64,000 nt of DNA from a bacterium (lineage in GTDB: Bacteria; Acidobacteriota; Thermoanaerobaculia; Multivoradales; J023). The notes under the pieces were generated by a model, which saw only the letters and a program-made list of their open reading frames with translations, did not search any database and was not told where the DNA came from. Shown here one piece after another: positions 9,282-17,382 of the stretch; position 1 is the stretch's first letter; every line of letters begins with the position of its first letter. The position numbers and the translations under genes were made by a program. The stretch spans positions 100,571-164,570 of the forward strand of contig JAAELT010000611.1 in the NCBI GenBank assembly GCA_024226315.1. The letters run 5' to 3'.

Positions 9282-9411
9282 CCTGGTCTACCCTCCCGAG
9301 ACCGCCTGCAGCACCAGGACTCTCGCCATCGTGGGGATCTCCGCAGCCGTCAGTGATCAAATCGAGATCGGAGTATATCGCCGGGCCGAGCTTCAGCCGC
9401 CGGCCGGGGAC

Positions 9412-9521
9412 GCACGGGCCTGAAGACCCGTGCTACAGAAGATAAGCCCCCTGAAGGGGACTGCCTTGAAGCCCTCTTCAGAGGGCTTGCCCTCGGTAGC
9501 GCGGGTCTTCAGGCCCCGTGC
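9412..9521. repeat. palindromic intergenic element with terminal inverted repeats
   Basis: The outer arms GCACGGGCCTGAAGACCCG (from 9412) and CGGGTCTTCAGGCCCCGTGC (to 9521) are inverted copies of each other. Inside lie further hairpins: CCCC-CTGAA-GGGG near 9447-9459 and AAGCCCTC-TTCA-GAGGGCTT at 9469-9488. The layout resembles dispersed REP-like elements and may also act as a terminator between the flanking minus-strand genes. Confidence 0.6.
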
Positions 9522-9534
9522 CGCGTCGGCATCC

Positions 9535-10050
9535 TCACCGCCCGGTGAGGTCCGGGTATTCCGCGAGGGTGTCGAGCAAGCCGGCCAGGGTCTCGCGCAC
9601 CGACTCGAAGGTGTAGGGATCGTCGCGGTGTGGCTTCTGGCCCGGCTTCTGGAAGTGGGGACGCTCGAGGTACATGCGCCCCCACTCGGCGTCGACCTGG
9701 CGGACGAAGAGCTGCAGACGATCTTCACGGCCCAGGACGTGCTCGACGATCTCGCTGAGGGCCAGGAGAGGATGGTCATAACTCTCCTGCGTGAGCTTCA
9801 TGCTCTCGCGCACGCGCCGGTCCAGGACGACCAGCAGGGCGCCTTCGGAATCGGCCAGATGCTCCTCCAGGAAGAGGTCGGTCGCCACCTCGACCTGTCT
9901 CTTGCGCGTCACCGGCGAGGCGCCCTTCAACAGGTCGCCGCCGCCCAGGCGTCCGATCGCCTCGGCGAGGTCGAACTTGAACCCCGCGCGCGCCTCCCGT
10001 GCGAGGTCGGAGTCCTCGGGGGCGGCCGGTTTCTGTTCATCTTTGCTCAT
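9535..10050 (-). CDS. hypothetical protein, 171 aa
   Basis: I do not recognise this family. The product is soluble, charged and probably mostly helical (EVATDLFLEEHLADSEGALLV, ALSEIVEHVLG). It has no signal peptide, membrane helix or Cys. It lies 34 nt downstream of the gene at 10085-11128 on the same strand, so the two are probably one operon. High-GC codon use and steady amphipathic composition support it as real coding sequence. Its ribosome-binding site is weak. Confidence 0.5.
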   Translation of the reverse strand: MSKDEQKPAAPEDSDLAREARAGFKFDLAEAIGRLGGGDLLKGASPVTRKRQVEVATDLFLEEHLADSEGALLVVLDRRVRESMKLTQESYDHPLLALSEIVEHVLGREDRLQLFVRQVDAEWGRMYLERPHFQKPGQKPHRDDPYTFESVRETLAGLLDTLAEYPDLTGR

Positions 10051-10084
10051 TCCACTTCAGTGCACCAGCGCTCGGAGCTCCATG

Positions 10085-11128
10085 CTACTTCACTCCCTTG
10101 GGCGCGGGCGGGAGCGGATGCATGTGCCCGAAACTTTCGGTGGCGACGCGCACGACCTCGTCGGCCTCGTGCGTGCCGATGAACTCCATGGGGATGCGGC
10201 CGAGGCTTTCCTCGACCGTGCTCCACCACTTGGCGAGCGGCCAGGAAGTGTAGGCGCGGCCAGCGAGCCGGTTGGTCTGGCGGACCTGCGGGTGGACGCG
10301 GTGCCGGGCAACGTCGATCTGGAAGGCCGGATAGAAGTAGCGCCGCTTGCGCCGGTCGCCGCCCGGCAGCCCGAACAGCACGAAGGCAAAGCGCAGCTTG
10401 CCGACCAGCGCTTCCCCGACGTCGAGATGCCGGGCCACCTCCGCGGCGGTCAGCAGCTCGCCCTGCCACCTCGACGTCACCTTGGCCGGGATGCCATCCT
10501 CGACGGCGGCGGCCGGTGCCGGCTCGGCGACCGGTCCTGGTACCGCGGCGGGCGGCGGCTTCGAGCGGGCGGGCGCGGCCTCGCCGACGAGCTCCCGCAC
10601 CAGGCGCGCGCAGTGCTCGCGGCCGGCAGCGGTCAGGCGGTAGCGCTTGGCGCGGCGGTTGCCGAAGCCTTCGACCAGGTCCTGGTAGGCGGCCAGCAGG
10701 CGATCGGCGCGCTCGAAGCGGGCACCGGAGGCGCGGGCGGCAGAGGTCATGCCGGGGGCATGGACCCACGTGCGATCCTGGAGCTTGCGCATGCCGTAGA
10801 GCACGAGCAGCAGGGCGTCGGCCGTGCGTTTGGGGAGCTTGCGCAGTCTCAGGCGGCCGCCCTTGCCGACGGCGTAGAGGCGCGCCAGCCGCTCGGGCTC
10901 GGGAACGGCATCGGCATCCGGCGCCACAGGCGCTGCCGGCGACGCTCCGGACGCCTCCATGACTCTCGGCTTCGCACCGTCGAGCCCGACCCGGACCTCC
11001 GTCCCCGCGCCGGGGAGCAGCCGGTCCAGGACGTGCTCCAGCTGGGCTTCGACCGCCTCGCGCTCGGCCTCGTACAGGACCTCGTTGTCCCCGAACCTGA
11101 GCGTGAGCGTCGCGCGCTTGTTCGCCAT
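10085..11128 (-). CDS. hypothetical protein, possible DNA-binding, 347 aa
   Basis: The ATG at 11128 is preferred because AGAGGA lies 6 nt before it; an upstream start at 11161 is possible. The N-terminal 30 residues (ATLTLRFGDNEVLY...AVEAQLEHVLDRLL) are followed by a basic helical segment (about 90-180) that includes GNRRAKRYRLTAAGREHCARLV, which looks like the end of a winged helix. A Pro/Ala-rich linker follows. The C-terminal part contains LLTAAEVARHLDVGEALVGK, a helix-turn-helix-like segment, and WSTVEESLGRIPMEFIG. The last part faintly recalls Xre/MbcA-type antitoxin C-termini, but no toxin is adjacent. I would treat it as a putative regulator of unknown target. Confidence 0.45.
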   Translation of the reverse strand: MANKRATLTLRFGDNEVLYEAEREAVEAQLEHVLDRLLPGAGTEVRVGLDGAKPRVMEASGASPAAPVAPDADAVPEPERLARLYAVGKGGRLRLRKLPKRTADALLLVLYGMRKLQDRTWVHAPGMTSAARASGARFERADRLLAAYQDLVEGFGNRRAKRYRLTAAGREHCARLVRELVGEAAPARSKPPPAAVPGPVAEPAPAAAVEDGIPAKVTSRWQGELLTAAEVARHLDVGEALVGKLRFAFVLFGLPGGDRRKRRYFYPAFQIDVARHRVHPQVRQTNRLAGRAYTSWPLAKWWSTVEESLGRIPMEFIGTHEADEVVRVATESFGHMHPLPPAPKGVK

Positions 11129-11695
11129 CGCGGTTCCTCTGTCCTGCCGAGCCATGACCAATACAGACCTCTCATCGCGGAGACTATCACATAGGCAACA
11201 TACGCCTATCAGATCCTGATCTGCTTCAAAACCACCCTAATACAGGCGAATCTACTCCACATACGTACCTAAAGCTCATAACTCCAGTTCCGACATTCCT
11301 GTATACGGATGTGCAAGCGGATGTCGTAAGTGCTCCAGCCCCAGGAACAAAAGTTCCCGAAGCTATCGAATCCCCGATATCTGTTCATACGTTTGAATGA
11401 GCAGATATCGGAGATTCGATAGAGCTATACTGGTTCTTTTAACCTGCAACGAGACTTCCGATCACCGGATTTTCATCCCAATACGTTGCCCGCGGACTCC
11501 AGATGGCCGTCGATACAGACCAATGAGATGGTTGCGAGATTGTGACGGCTCGATTGACGAGAGTCCGAGACGCGCGGACGGATGCACCCGGCACATTTGC
11601 GGACGCATGGCCCGGCATCTGACATCCGCTGGCGGAATTCGCGGTCAGATGGGCCACCGGTAGGAACGCCCGGACGTGCCGTGATCGCGCGGATC
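11129..11695. other. AT-richer gene-free interval
   Basis: This stretch of about 570 bp between two minus-strand genes is visibly richer in A+T than its surroundings and has no convincing ORF. Near the start of the gene at 11128 it holds two small palindromes, ATAGGC-N7-GCCTAT (11191-11209) and CAGATC-CT-GATCTG (11210-11223), which could be operators for that gene. It also holds a GGAAC-AAAA-GTTCC hairpin (11344-11357) and a long inverted repeat listed separately. Nothing recognisable is seen in 11430-11695. Confidence 0.5.
11363..11422. repeat. 21-bp inverted repeat around an 18-bp loop
   Basis: The arms at 11363-11383 and 11402-11422 match at 20 of 21 positions when one is reverse-complemented (left arm begins CTATCGAATC, right arm ends GATTCGATAG). 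The loop TTCATACGTTTGAATGAG itself has TTCA/TGAA ends. It could be a transposon-end remnant, a strong hairpin RNA or a protein-binding palindrome. Confidence 0.7.
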
Positions 11696-12307
11696 CTACG
11701 ACGCGAAGACCCCCGCGACGTCGAGCGCCGAGTATAGGAGGGCGAGCGCCAACACCAGGCCGAGCGCCCGCGCCCGCGCCCGCGTGGAGATCCAGCCACG
11801 GATCAACTGTCCGCCCAGCGCCCAGGTGGAAATGGCGGTGAACGTCACGGTGGTCAGAATCACCAGCGAAAGGGCCAGGGCCAGCGGTCTGTCCAGCAAC
11901 GGCGTGAGGAAGACGGTGAACAGGGTCAGCCCGTAGAAGACCGCTTTCGGGTTGACGAACTGCAGCAGCAGCCCCTTCCAGTACCTGGGCCGATCCGCGT
12001 CCTCGGGCTCCGGCACCAGCAGGGCGCCGCTGCGCCGGTAGATGCCGACGGCCAGCCACAGGATGTATGCCGCACCGACCCACCTTAGGACGAGGGCCGC
12101 CGACGGAAACCAGGTGGTCAGAGACGAAGACACCGCCGCGCACAGGGTCATCACAAACAGGAAGCCGGACGCCACGCCGGCCAGGAAGGGCAGCGTCGGC
12201 CGGTAGCCGTAGATCACGCCCATCGATCCGCTGAGCAGATTGTTCGGACCCGGCGTGAAGACGGTGACGACCACGAACACGGCCGTCGCCGTCAGGTTGA
12301 GGGTCAT
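11696..12307 (-). CDS. LysE/RhtB family exporter
   Basis: The 203-aa, six-helix membrane protein carries the family hallmark FTPGPNN near residue 17, then GFLFV, YILWLAVGIYR and FVNPKAVFYG, all typical of LysE/RhtB amino-acid or metabolite exporters. The ATG at 12307 overlaps the TGA of the carotenoid oxygenase gene (ATGA), so the two are translationally coupled. This is the last gene of the fadL-GMC-flavoprotein-oxygenase operon and may export an end product of that pathway. The substrate cannot be assigned from sequence. Confidence 0.8.
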   Translation of the reverse strand: MTLNLTATAVFVVVTVFTPGPNNLLSGSMGVIYGYRPTLPFLAGVASGFLFVMTLCAAVSSSLTTWFPSAALVLRWVGAAYILWLAVGIYRRSGALLVPEPEDADRPRYWKGLLLQFVNPKAVFYGLTLFTVFLTPLLDRPLALALSLVILTTVTFTAISTWALGGQLIRGWISTRARARALGLVLALALLYSALDVAGVFAS

Positions 12308-13716
12308 CCAGCCGGATGGAACGACGCGTGGAACCCCAGGTGGATCGGCTCGCGCAGGGGCAGGACGGCAATCGGGCCTTTCGTCACCTCGAAGGCGTCG
12401 AAGAGCAGGAAGTCCATGGTCTCGCTCTCGGCGTCGAAACGCTGGCAGATGACGCAGCCACGGTCCTCGTGCTCCGGATCGCCGAGGAAGATCGGCTCGC
12501 CGCCGAAGTAGTGATGCGCCGGCGCTTGGAAGATCTCGATCTCGCCGCTGTGCCAGTTGGCGTGCACCACCTGGTCGAAGAACTTGCGCCCGGGCTTTTC
12601 CGTGGCCGAGATGCCCAGCACCCAGAAGTCGCGGGTTTCGCGCCCGGCGCGGCGCGGGTCGATCGCCGGGAAGTCGCACATGTTGCGGTAATCGAGGACG
12701 GCGGTGTCCTTGACTTCACCCTTCTCCGGGTCGACGATGTAACGCTTGGGCTGAGCGTGACGCACGTCGGTGAAGAGCTCGGGGATGTCGTACTGGTCGT
12801 AGACCGGCTGCTCGAGCTCGATGACGTCGACGTTCAGATGACCGTTGTCCTCGAAGCAGTTGGCCAGGTGCAGGCAGTAGCTCGAGCCGATCGGGAAACT
12901 CGCCACCGCCTCGCCGGTCTCGCGCGAGGCCAGCAGCATCGTGCTGCCGCGCTCGGGCTGCCAGGAGAGGGCCTCCATCAGGGTGGCGCCGTCGCGCATC
13001 AGGGCCTCGACGTCGAGCAGGTGGGGGCTCAAGTAGAAGACCGCGTAGCTCGGCGACAGCCCGAAGTCGTGCACCGAGCACGGATACTCGAGCGGCAGCC
13101 GCTTGCGGAAGATCAGGTCGCCGCCGCCGAAGCGGTAGAGGTTCACCGATGGGTGGCGGGCCGAGAACGAGATGCCGAAGTTGAACATCTCGTCGCTGGT
13201 GTAGTCGAAGTTGGGATGGGCGGACAGCGGGCTGATGGCGTTGAGCCGGCGGTTGAAGGTGTATTCGCCGCGGGTCTCGAGGGTCACCGGGTCGAGCTCC
13301 CACGGCAGGCCCTGCTCGCCGAAGGCCAGCAGGGTGTCGTTCCACGCCCAGACGCTGACGTTGACCGGCGACTCGAGGCCGATGCCGCGCTTGAGCTGGT
13401 CGCCTGGAAAGCCGGTGCCGAAGGTGCGGTACAGCGCCTGGCCCGCCTCTTCCTCGGCGGTGAACTTCGAGCCGCGCACGAAGCGGCAGACGAAGCGCAC
13501 GCCGCCGTCGCCGAAGTGCAGGGCGGCGACCATGCCGTCCGGATCGAGCCAGTGACGGTAGCGCAGGTCCCCGCGCTTCAGGCCCGCCGGACCGTTGACG
13601 TAGTAGGAACCGCGGATGAAGGTCGGCACCTCGCCGGCGCTCGGCTCCAGCTGGTAGTCGGCGTCGCGCGGCACGCGGGCGAAGGCGCGTTCGAGCAGCG
13701 GTGCGTGGTCTTGCAT
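12304..13716 (-). CDS. carotenoid cleavage oxygenase family protein
   Basis: The 470-aa length matches the family of non-haem Fe(II) retinal pigment epithelium/carotenoid/lignostilbene dioxygenases. Candidate iron-binding histidines appear in the expected order: HPNFDY, SVHDFG, CLHLANCFED and the last residues GFHASFHP. The N-terminus PTFIRGSYYVNGPA is also typical. These enzymes split C=C bonds in carotenoids, stilbenes or phenylpropanoids. The gene begins 4 nt after the halogenase-like gene and overlaps the LysE exporter gene. The substrate is not predictable; the neighbouring GMC oxidoreductase and FadL suggest a hydrophobic compound. Confidence 0.85.
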   Translation of the reverse strand: MQDHAPLLERAFARVPRDADYQLEPSAGEVPTFIRGSYYVNGPAGLKRGDLRYRHWLDPDGMVAALHFGDGGVRFVCRFVRGSKFTAEEEAGQALYRTFGTGFPGDQLKRGIGLESPVNVSVWAWNDTLLAFGEQGLPWELDPVTLETRGEYTFNRRLNAISPLSAHPNFDYTSDEMFNFGISFSARHPSVNLYRFGGGDLIFRKRLPLEYPCSVHDFGLSPSYAVFYLSPHLLDVEALMRDGATLMEALSWQPERGSTMLLASRETGEAVASFPIGSSYCLHLANCFEDNGHLNVDVIELEQPVYDQYDIPELFTDVRHAQPKRYIVDPEKGEVKDTAVLDYRNMCDFPAIDPRRAGRETRDFWVLGISATEKPGRKFFDQVVHANWHSGEIEIFQAPAHHYFGGEPIFLGDPEHEDRGCVICQRFDAESETMDFLLFDAFEVTKGPIAVLPLREPIHLGFHASFHPAG

Positions 13717-13720
13717 TCTT

Positions 13721-15574
13721 CTACTCCGTCATCTCTACCAGGTCGGCCCGCGATTCCGCCGCGGTGTCGCTCTCGTCCGTGGGGCCACCCTCGGCCGGGC
13801 TCGTGCGGAAGCGGTCCATGACGAAGGGATCGAACGACCACAAGTAGAGCTCCTCGTCGGCGGCACACTCCTGCCAGCGGCGGCGCATCTGCTCGGGATC
13901 GAACTCCAGCTTGCGGACGTCGAAGCCCTCGACGAAGCTGCGGTTGGTCAGCACCTTCTTGTCGCCCAGGACCACCGAGGCGACCTGGGCGGCGATGAAG
14001 CGCGCCAGCTCCCTCAGGTTGTCCACCTGGCGGGCGAGGATGGCCTTGGCCTCGCTCACCGGCACGCCGACCTCGTAGAAGGTCTTCTCGGCCTCGCGCA
14101 GCGAGCCGATCTCCATGAAGTCGAAATAGAGCGGCCCTTCGGGCGGCGCTACCGCCGTCTTCTTCCACTGGTAGTACGCGCTCAGGTATTCCTGCACCGA
14201 ACGGTTGATCGGCCCGAGCTGGGAGAACAAGCGCATGAACGCCAGCAGGAACCGGCGGTCGGTGAACAGGTCGTTGATGAACGGGAACACGTAGCCGGCG
14301 AAGTACACGGTCAGCTCCCAGGCGTACTTGAGGCTGAACGCCTCCTGGTCGCCGAGGGCGTCGTAGCTGACGGCGTAGGTCGGCACGTAGGCCTGGTACA
14401 CCGCGCGCATCATCTGCTCGTAGAGCTTGCACTTGCTCTCGAGCTCCTGCGCGTCATCGGTCTTGATGGCGTCGACGATCAGGGTGTTGTAGATCGAGAT
14501 CAGGTCGCTGCCCGGGCTGTAGAGCGGGTCGGTGAAGCGCCCGGCCTCGCCGGCCAGCGCCCAGCGCTCCGAGCTGATGGTCTGCGCGCAGTCGTAGGAG
14601 AAGGACGCCAGGCCGTTCGAGTCGATGACCTCGCGCTGCGGCAGGTCGCGGGCGAAGCACGGGAACTTCTCGCACACCCAGGTGGTCGCCTTCTCCGGCG
14701 TCGAGACGTCGCGGTAGTCGACCACCGCGCGGTCGAACACCAGGCCGAGGCTGGTCTTGCCCTGGAGCGGGATGACCCAGAACCACAGGCCCTCGTCGCA
14801 GAAGTGGTTGGTCGCCAGCCAGGACGGCAGGTGCCCGGTGTGGCGCCGTTCGGGCTTCATCCGGATCTGCCTCGGCGTCAGGTCGGTCAGGCGGTCGACG
14901 TCGACCAAGCCGTCGACCCACCACCAGAAGGAGCCGTGACGGATCTCGTTCTTGCGCATCAGCCCCTTGCGGCGCGCCATGAACTTGCTGCGGCCGGAGG
15001 TGTCGACCACCCAATCGGCGGTGACGGTCTCCGCCTCACTGTCTCTCGCTTCACCGGCCCCCGCTTCACCGGCCTCAGGAGTGAAGGTCACGGTGTGGGG
15101 GTCGCTGGTGCCCGGCGCCGCCATCGACTCCTCGATCCGCGGCACCGAGGTGAGGGAGGTGAAGCGCTCACTCTCCAGGTTCCGTCGCAGGAGCTCACCC
15201 TCGAAGGTGTTGCGGTCGAGCTGATAGCTCGGGATGTTCGAGAACGGCCGGATATAGGACTTGCCATAGTCCTCGAAACGGCTGTTGTCGCGCCCGGCGC
15301 TCTTCCAGTAGAAGCGCAGGTTGTACTTCATGAACTGGTTGCGCCAGAGGTATTCCTCGAGCTCGAGCACCCGGCCGTAGTAGTAGCCCGCGAGCTGCAC
15401 CGAGGACTCGCCGACCTTCTGGTGCGGCGGCGGGATCTGCGCGCGCCGCTCGAGCAGCAGGATGGTCTTGTCGGTCTCCAGCAAGAGCTGCCGCGAGAGG
15501 GCGAGGCCCGCCAGGCCGGCGCCGATGATCACGACGTCGTGGTGGCTCGAGCCCGCGCGCTGTTCGACACTCAT
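13721..15574 (-). CDS. flavin-dependent halogenase-like FAD oxidoreductase
   Basis: The 617-aa protein starts with a Rossmann FAD site (VVIIGAGLAGLALSRQLL). KVGESS follows at about residue 53, as in FADH2-dependent halogenases and related monooxygenases. GLWFWVIP matches the WxWxIP signature used to mark flavin-dependent halogenases, and GEAGRFTDPLYSPGSD is the second FAD-binding stretch (GD-like motif). A C-terminal helical extension of about 200 residues is longer than in tryptophan halogenases. It may halogenate or hydroxylate a hydrophobic or carrier-bound substrate. The start has an AAGGAG site 9-10 nt upstream. An alkene- or geranylgeranyl-reductase-like role is an alternative. Confidence 0.7.
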   Translation of the reverse strand: MSVEQRAGSSHHDVVIIGAGLAGLALSRQLLLETDKTILLLERRAQIPPPHQKVGESSVQLAGYYYGRVLELEEYLWRNQFMKYNLRFYWKSAGRDNSRFEDYGKSYIRPFSNIPSYQLDRNTFEGELLRRNLESERFTSLTSVPRIEESMAAPGTSDPHTVTFTPEAGEAGAGEARDSEAETVTADWVVDTSGRSKFMARRKGLMRKNEIRHGSFWWWVDGLVDVDRLTDLTPRQIRMKPERRHTGHLPSWLATNHFCDEGLWFWVIPLQGKTSLGLVFDRAVVDYRDVSTPEKATTWVCEKFPCFARDLPQREVIDSNGLASFSYDCAQTISSERWALAGEAGRFTDPLYSPGSDLISIYNTLIVDAIKTDDAQELESKCKLYEQMMRAVYQAYVPTYAVSYDALGDQEAFSLKYAWELTVYFAGYVFPFINDLFTDRRFLLAFMRLFSQLGPINRSVQEYLSAYYQWKKTAVAPPEGPLYFDFMEIGSLREAEKTFYEVGVPVSEAKAILARQVDNLRELARFIAAQVASVVLGDKKVLTNRSFVEGFDVRKLEFDPEQMRRRWQECAADEELYLWSFDPFVMDRFRTSPAEGGPTDESDTAAESRADLVEMTE

Positions 15575-15696
15575 CGATTCATCGCTCCTTGATGTTCAGG
15601 TACCCGAAGTCCGACACTGATTGTATCGTCTGGCGCCGCGCTCGGCAGCGCTCACGCTCGGGATCGTGTGGATAGTTCCCTTGGTTGGAGGGATGT

Positions 15697-17370
15697 TTAG
15701 TCCACCAGCGTCCCGGGCAGGGTCGAGGCGATACGCTCCGACACCGCCGAGATGGTCAGGAAGGGATTGACGCCGACCGGCGTTGGCAGGATGGCGCCGT
15801 CGATCACGTAGAGGCCTTCGTGCACGCCGCCGTCGGCATCGTACACGCGGCCGTCCGGGTCCACCACCCCGTGGTCGGCATCGTCGCCGAGCACGCAGCC
15901 GCCCAGGGGGTGGGCGGTGATCAGGTTGTCTTCCTTGCCGAGCCCCAAGTTCGGCCGGTCCAGTTGCAGATAGGTGCCGCCCAGGGCCTCGGCGTGCTTG
16001 AGCAGCTCGTCACCGATGCGGTCGAAGATCGGGTCGCTCTTGACCGACGGCCAGGTGATGTCGAGCTTGTCATCCTCGTCGAGCGACATCACCCCCTGGT
16101 TGTCGTCGATCGCCATCACCAGGTAGAGCATCGAGTGGTTGAGGGCACCGTCGGGGCTCCAGTAGGCGAGGTCGACCGCCACGCGCTTGGCCTCGGCGAG
16201 CTCGTCGCTCCAGCCGCCGTCGGTGTCCTGGCCGGTGAAGCCCGCCAGAGCCGGAATGGCGCGGCGGAAGGTGTCGACCAGGGCGCTGGGGAAGACCTGG
16301 AAATCGCAGATCGTGATCCGCTGGTCCCACGGCCCGGAGCGGTCGTACTGGATGGCGCTGACGATGGTCGTCCCGGGCGCCACCTGCGCCCGCTCGCTGT
16401 CGGGATGATTGCCGAAGCCGAGCACGTTGGTGCGCTCCTCGCCGTTGTAGGAGAGACCGATGAAGTCGCCGTTGCCGTTGAAGGTCTCGCCCAGCTTGCC
16501 GGAGGTCCCGAGCCCATGACCGGCGGAACGCAGCAGGATCTCGGTCGAGCCGACGGCGCCCGCCGACAGAATCACATTGGCCGCCTGGACCCGTCGGACC
16601 TCGCCGTGGCCTCGTGCCTCGTTGTGACGATAGTAGACGGTGTAACCGCCGTCCGTGTTCTTCTCGACGTGGCGCACGTCGATCTGGGTGAAGATCTCCG
16701 CCCCCTTCTGCTTGGCGTAGGGCAGATAGTTCATGTACAGCGTGTTCTTCGCCCGCACGTTGCAGCCCGGGAAACAATCACCGCAGTCGGTGCACGGCTT
16801 CTGCTCGACGCCGAACTGATTGGGGCCGTCGAGGTCGAAATTGACCGTCAGGTTGACCGGCGCGTGCAGGCAGTCCTCGAGCTGGTCGGCCCGCTTCTTC
16901 ATCATCTCGGTCTTGGTCAGCTGGTCCCACCTGGGATGCACCTTGGCGCCCAGCATGTCCTCGGCACACTTGTAGAAGTCCCAGATCCCTCCCGAGTCAG
17001 CCAGGCCCCGGTAGACCCGCGGCCACCTGGGGTCGGCGAACATCTCACGGTCGGGACGAAACGCCACGTTGAGATTGACCAGCGACGTGCCCCCCAGGCC
17101 GCTGGCCTTGAGCACGTCGATGTCCTTGCACAGGTAGTAGTCGATCAACCCCAGGGGGTTCTTGCCGGAGCGGACGTTGCCGCCGAGCTCGCCGAGGGTG
17201 TCCGGGAAGTCGCCGGCCTGCCACTCCTTGCCGCGCTCGAGCAGGCACACGGAATGGCCGGCCTCGGCCAGGCGAGCGGCGGTGATCGCGCCGCCGTAGC
17301 CGGATCCGACGATCAAGGTCTGATACTCGTCTTTCAACGCGCCGGACGGGTTGGCGAGGGTTGCGCTCAT
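15697..17370 (-). CDS. GMC-family oxidoreductase (cholesterol oxidase-like)
   Basis: The 557-aa protein has the N-terminal FAD site LIVGSGYGGAITAARLAEAG, the LGGTSLVN segment and a C-terminal HPLGGCVLGDDADHGVVD with YVIDGAILPTPVGVNPFLTISA, as in GMC oxidoreductases and bacterial cholesterol oxidases. A Cys cluster CTDCGDCFPGC (about residues 191-201) is the ferredoxin-like insert seen in a subset of these enzymes and could bind an iron-sulfur cluster. It would oxidise an alcohol or sterol-like substrate. A strong GGAGG site precedes the ATG, 12 nt after the FadL gene. Confidence 0.85.
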   Translation of the reverse strand: MSATLANPSGALKDEYQTLIVGSGYGGAITAARLAEAGHSVCLLERGKEWQAGDFPDTLGELGGNVRSGKNPLGLIDYYLCKDIDVLKASGLGGTSLVNLNVAFRPDREMFADPRWPRVYRGLADSGGIWDFYKCAEDMLGAKVHPRWDQLTKTEMMKKRADQLEDCLHAPVNLTVNFDLDGPNQFGVEQKPCTDCGDCFPGCNVRAKNTLYMNYLPYAKQKGAEIFTQIDVRHVEKNTDGGYTVYYRHNEARGHGEVRRVQAANVILSAGAVGSTEILLRSAGHGLGTSGKLGETFNGNGDFIGLSYNGEERTNVLGFGNHPDSERAQVAPGTTIVSAIQYDRSGPWDQRITICDFQVFPSALVDTFRRAIPALAGFTGQDTDGGWSDELAEAKRVAVDLAYWSPDGALNHSMLYLVMAIDDNQGVMSLDEDDKLDITWPSVKSDPIFDRIGDELLKHAEALGGTYLQLDRPNLGLGKEDNLITAHPLGGCVLGDDADHGVVDPDGRVYDADGGVHEGLYVIDGAILPTPVGVNPFLTISAVSERIASTLPGTLVD

Positions 17371-17382
17371 GTTTGCCTCCGA

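Noticed and set aside
9412..9521. CRISPR array
   Set aside because: The repeated pieces are inverted and nested rather than regularly spaced direct repeats with unique spacers, and no cas gene is near.
11439..12371. A 310-codon frame opposite or out of frame with the LysE gene
   Set aside because: It is a shifted frame of LysE on the same strand; the LysE frame has six helices and the FTPGPNN motif.
13721..15574. Certain tryptophan halogenase
   Set aside because: WxWxIP and VGES motifs are present, but the long C-terminal extension and uncertain catalytic Lys leave a halogenase-like monooxygenase or reductase possible, so only a family-level call is made.
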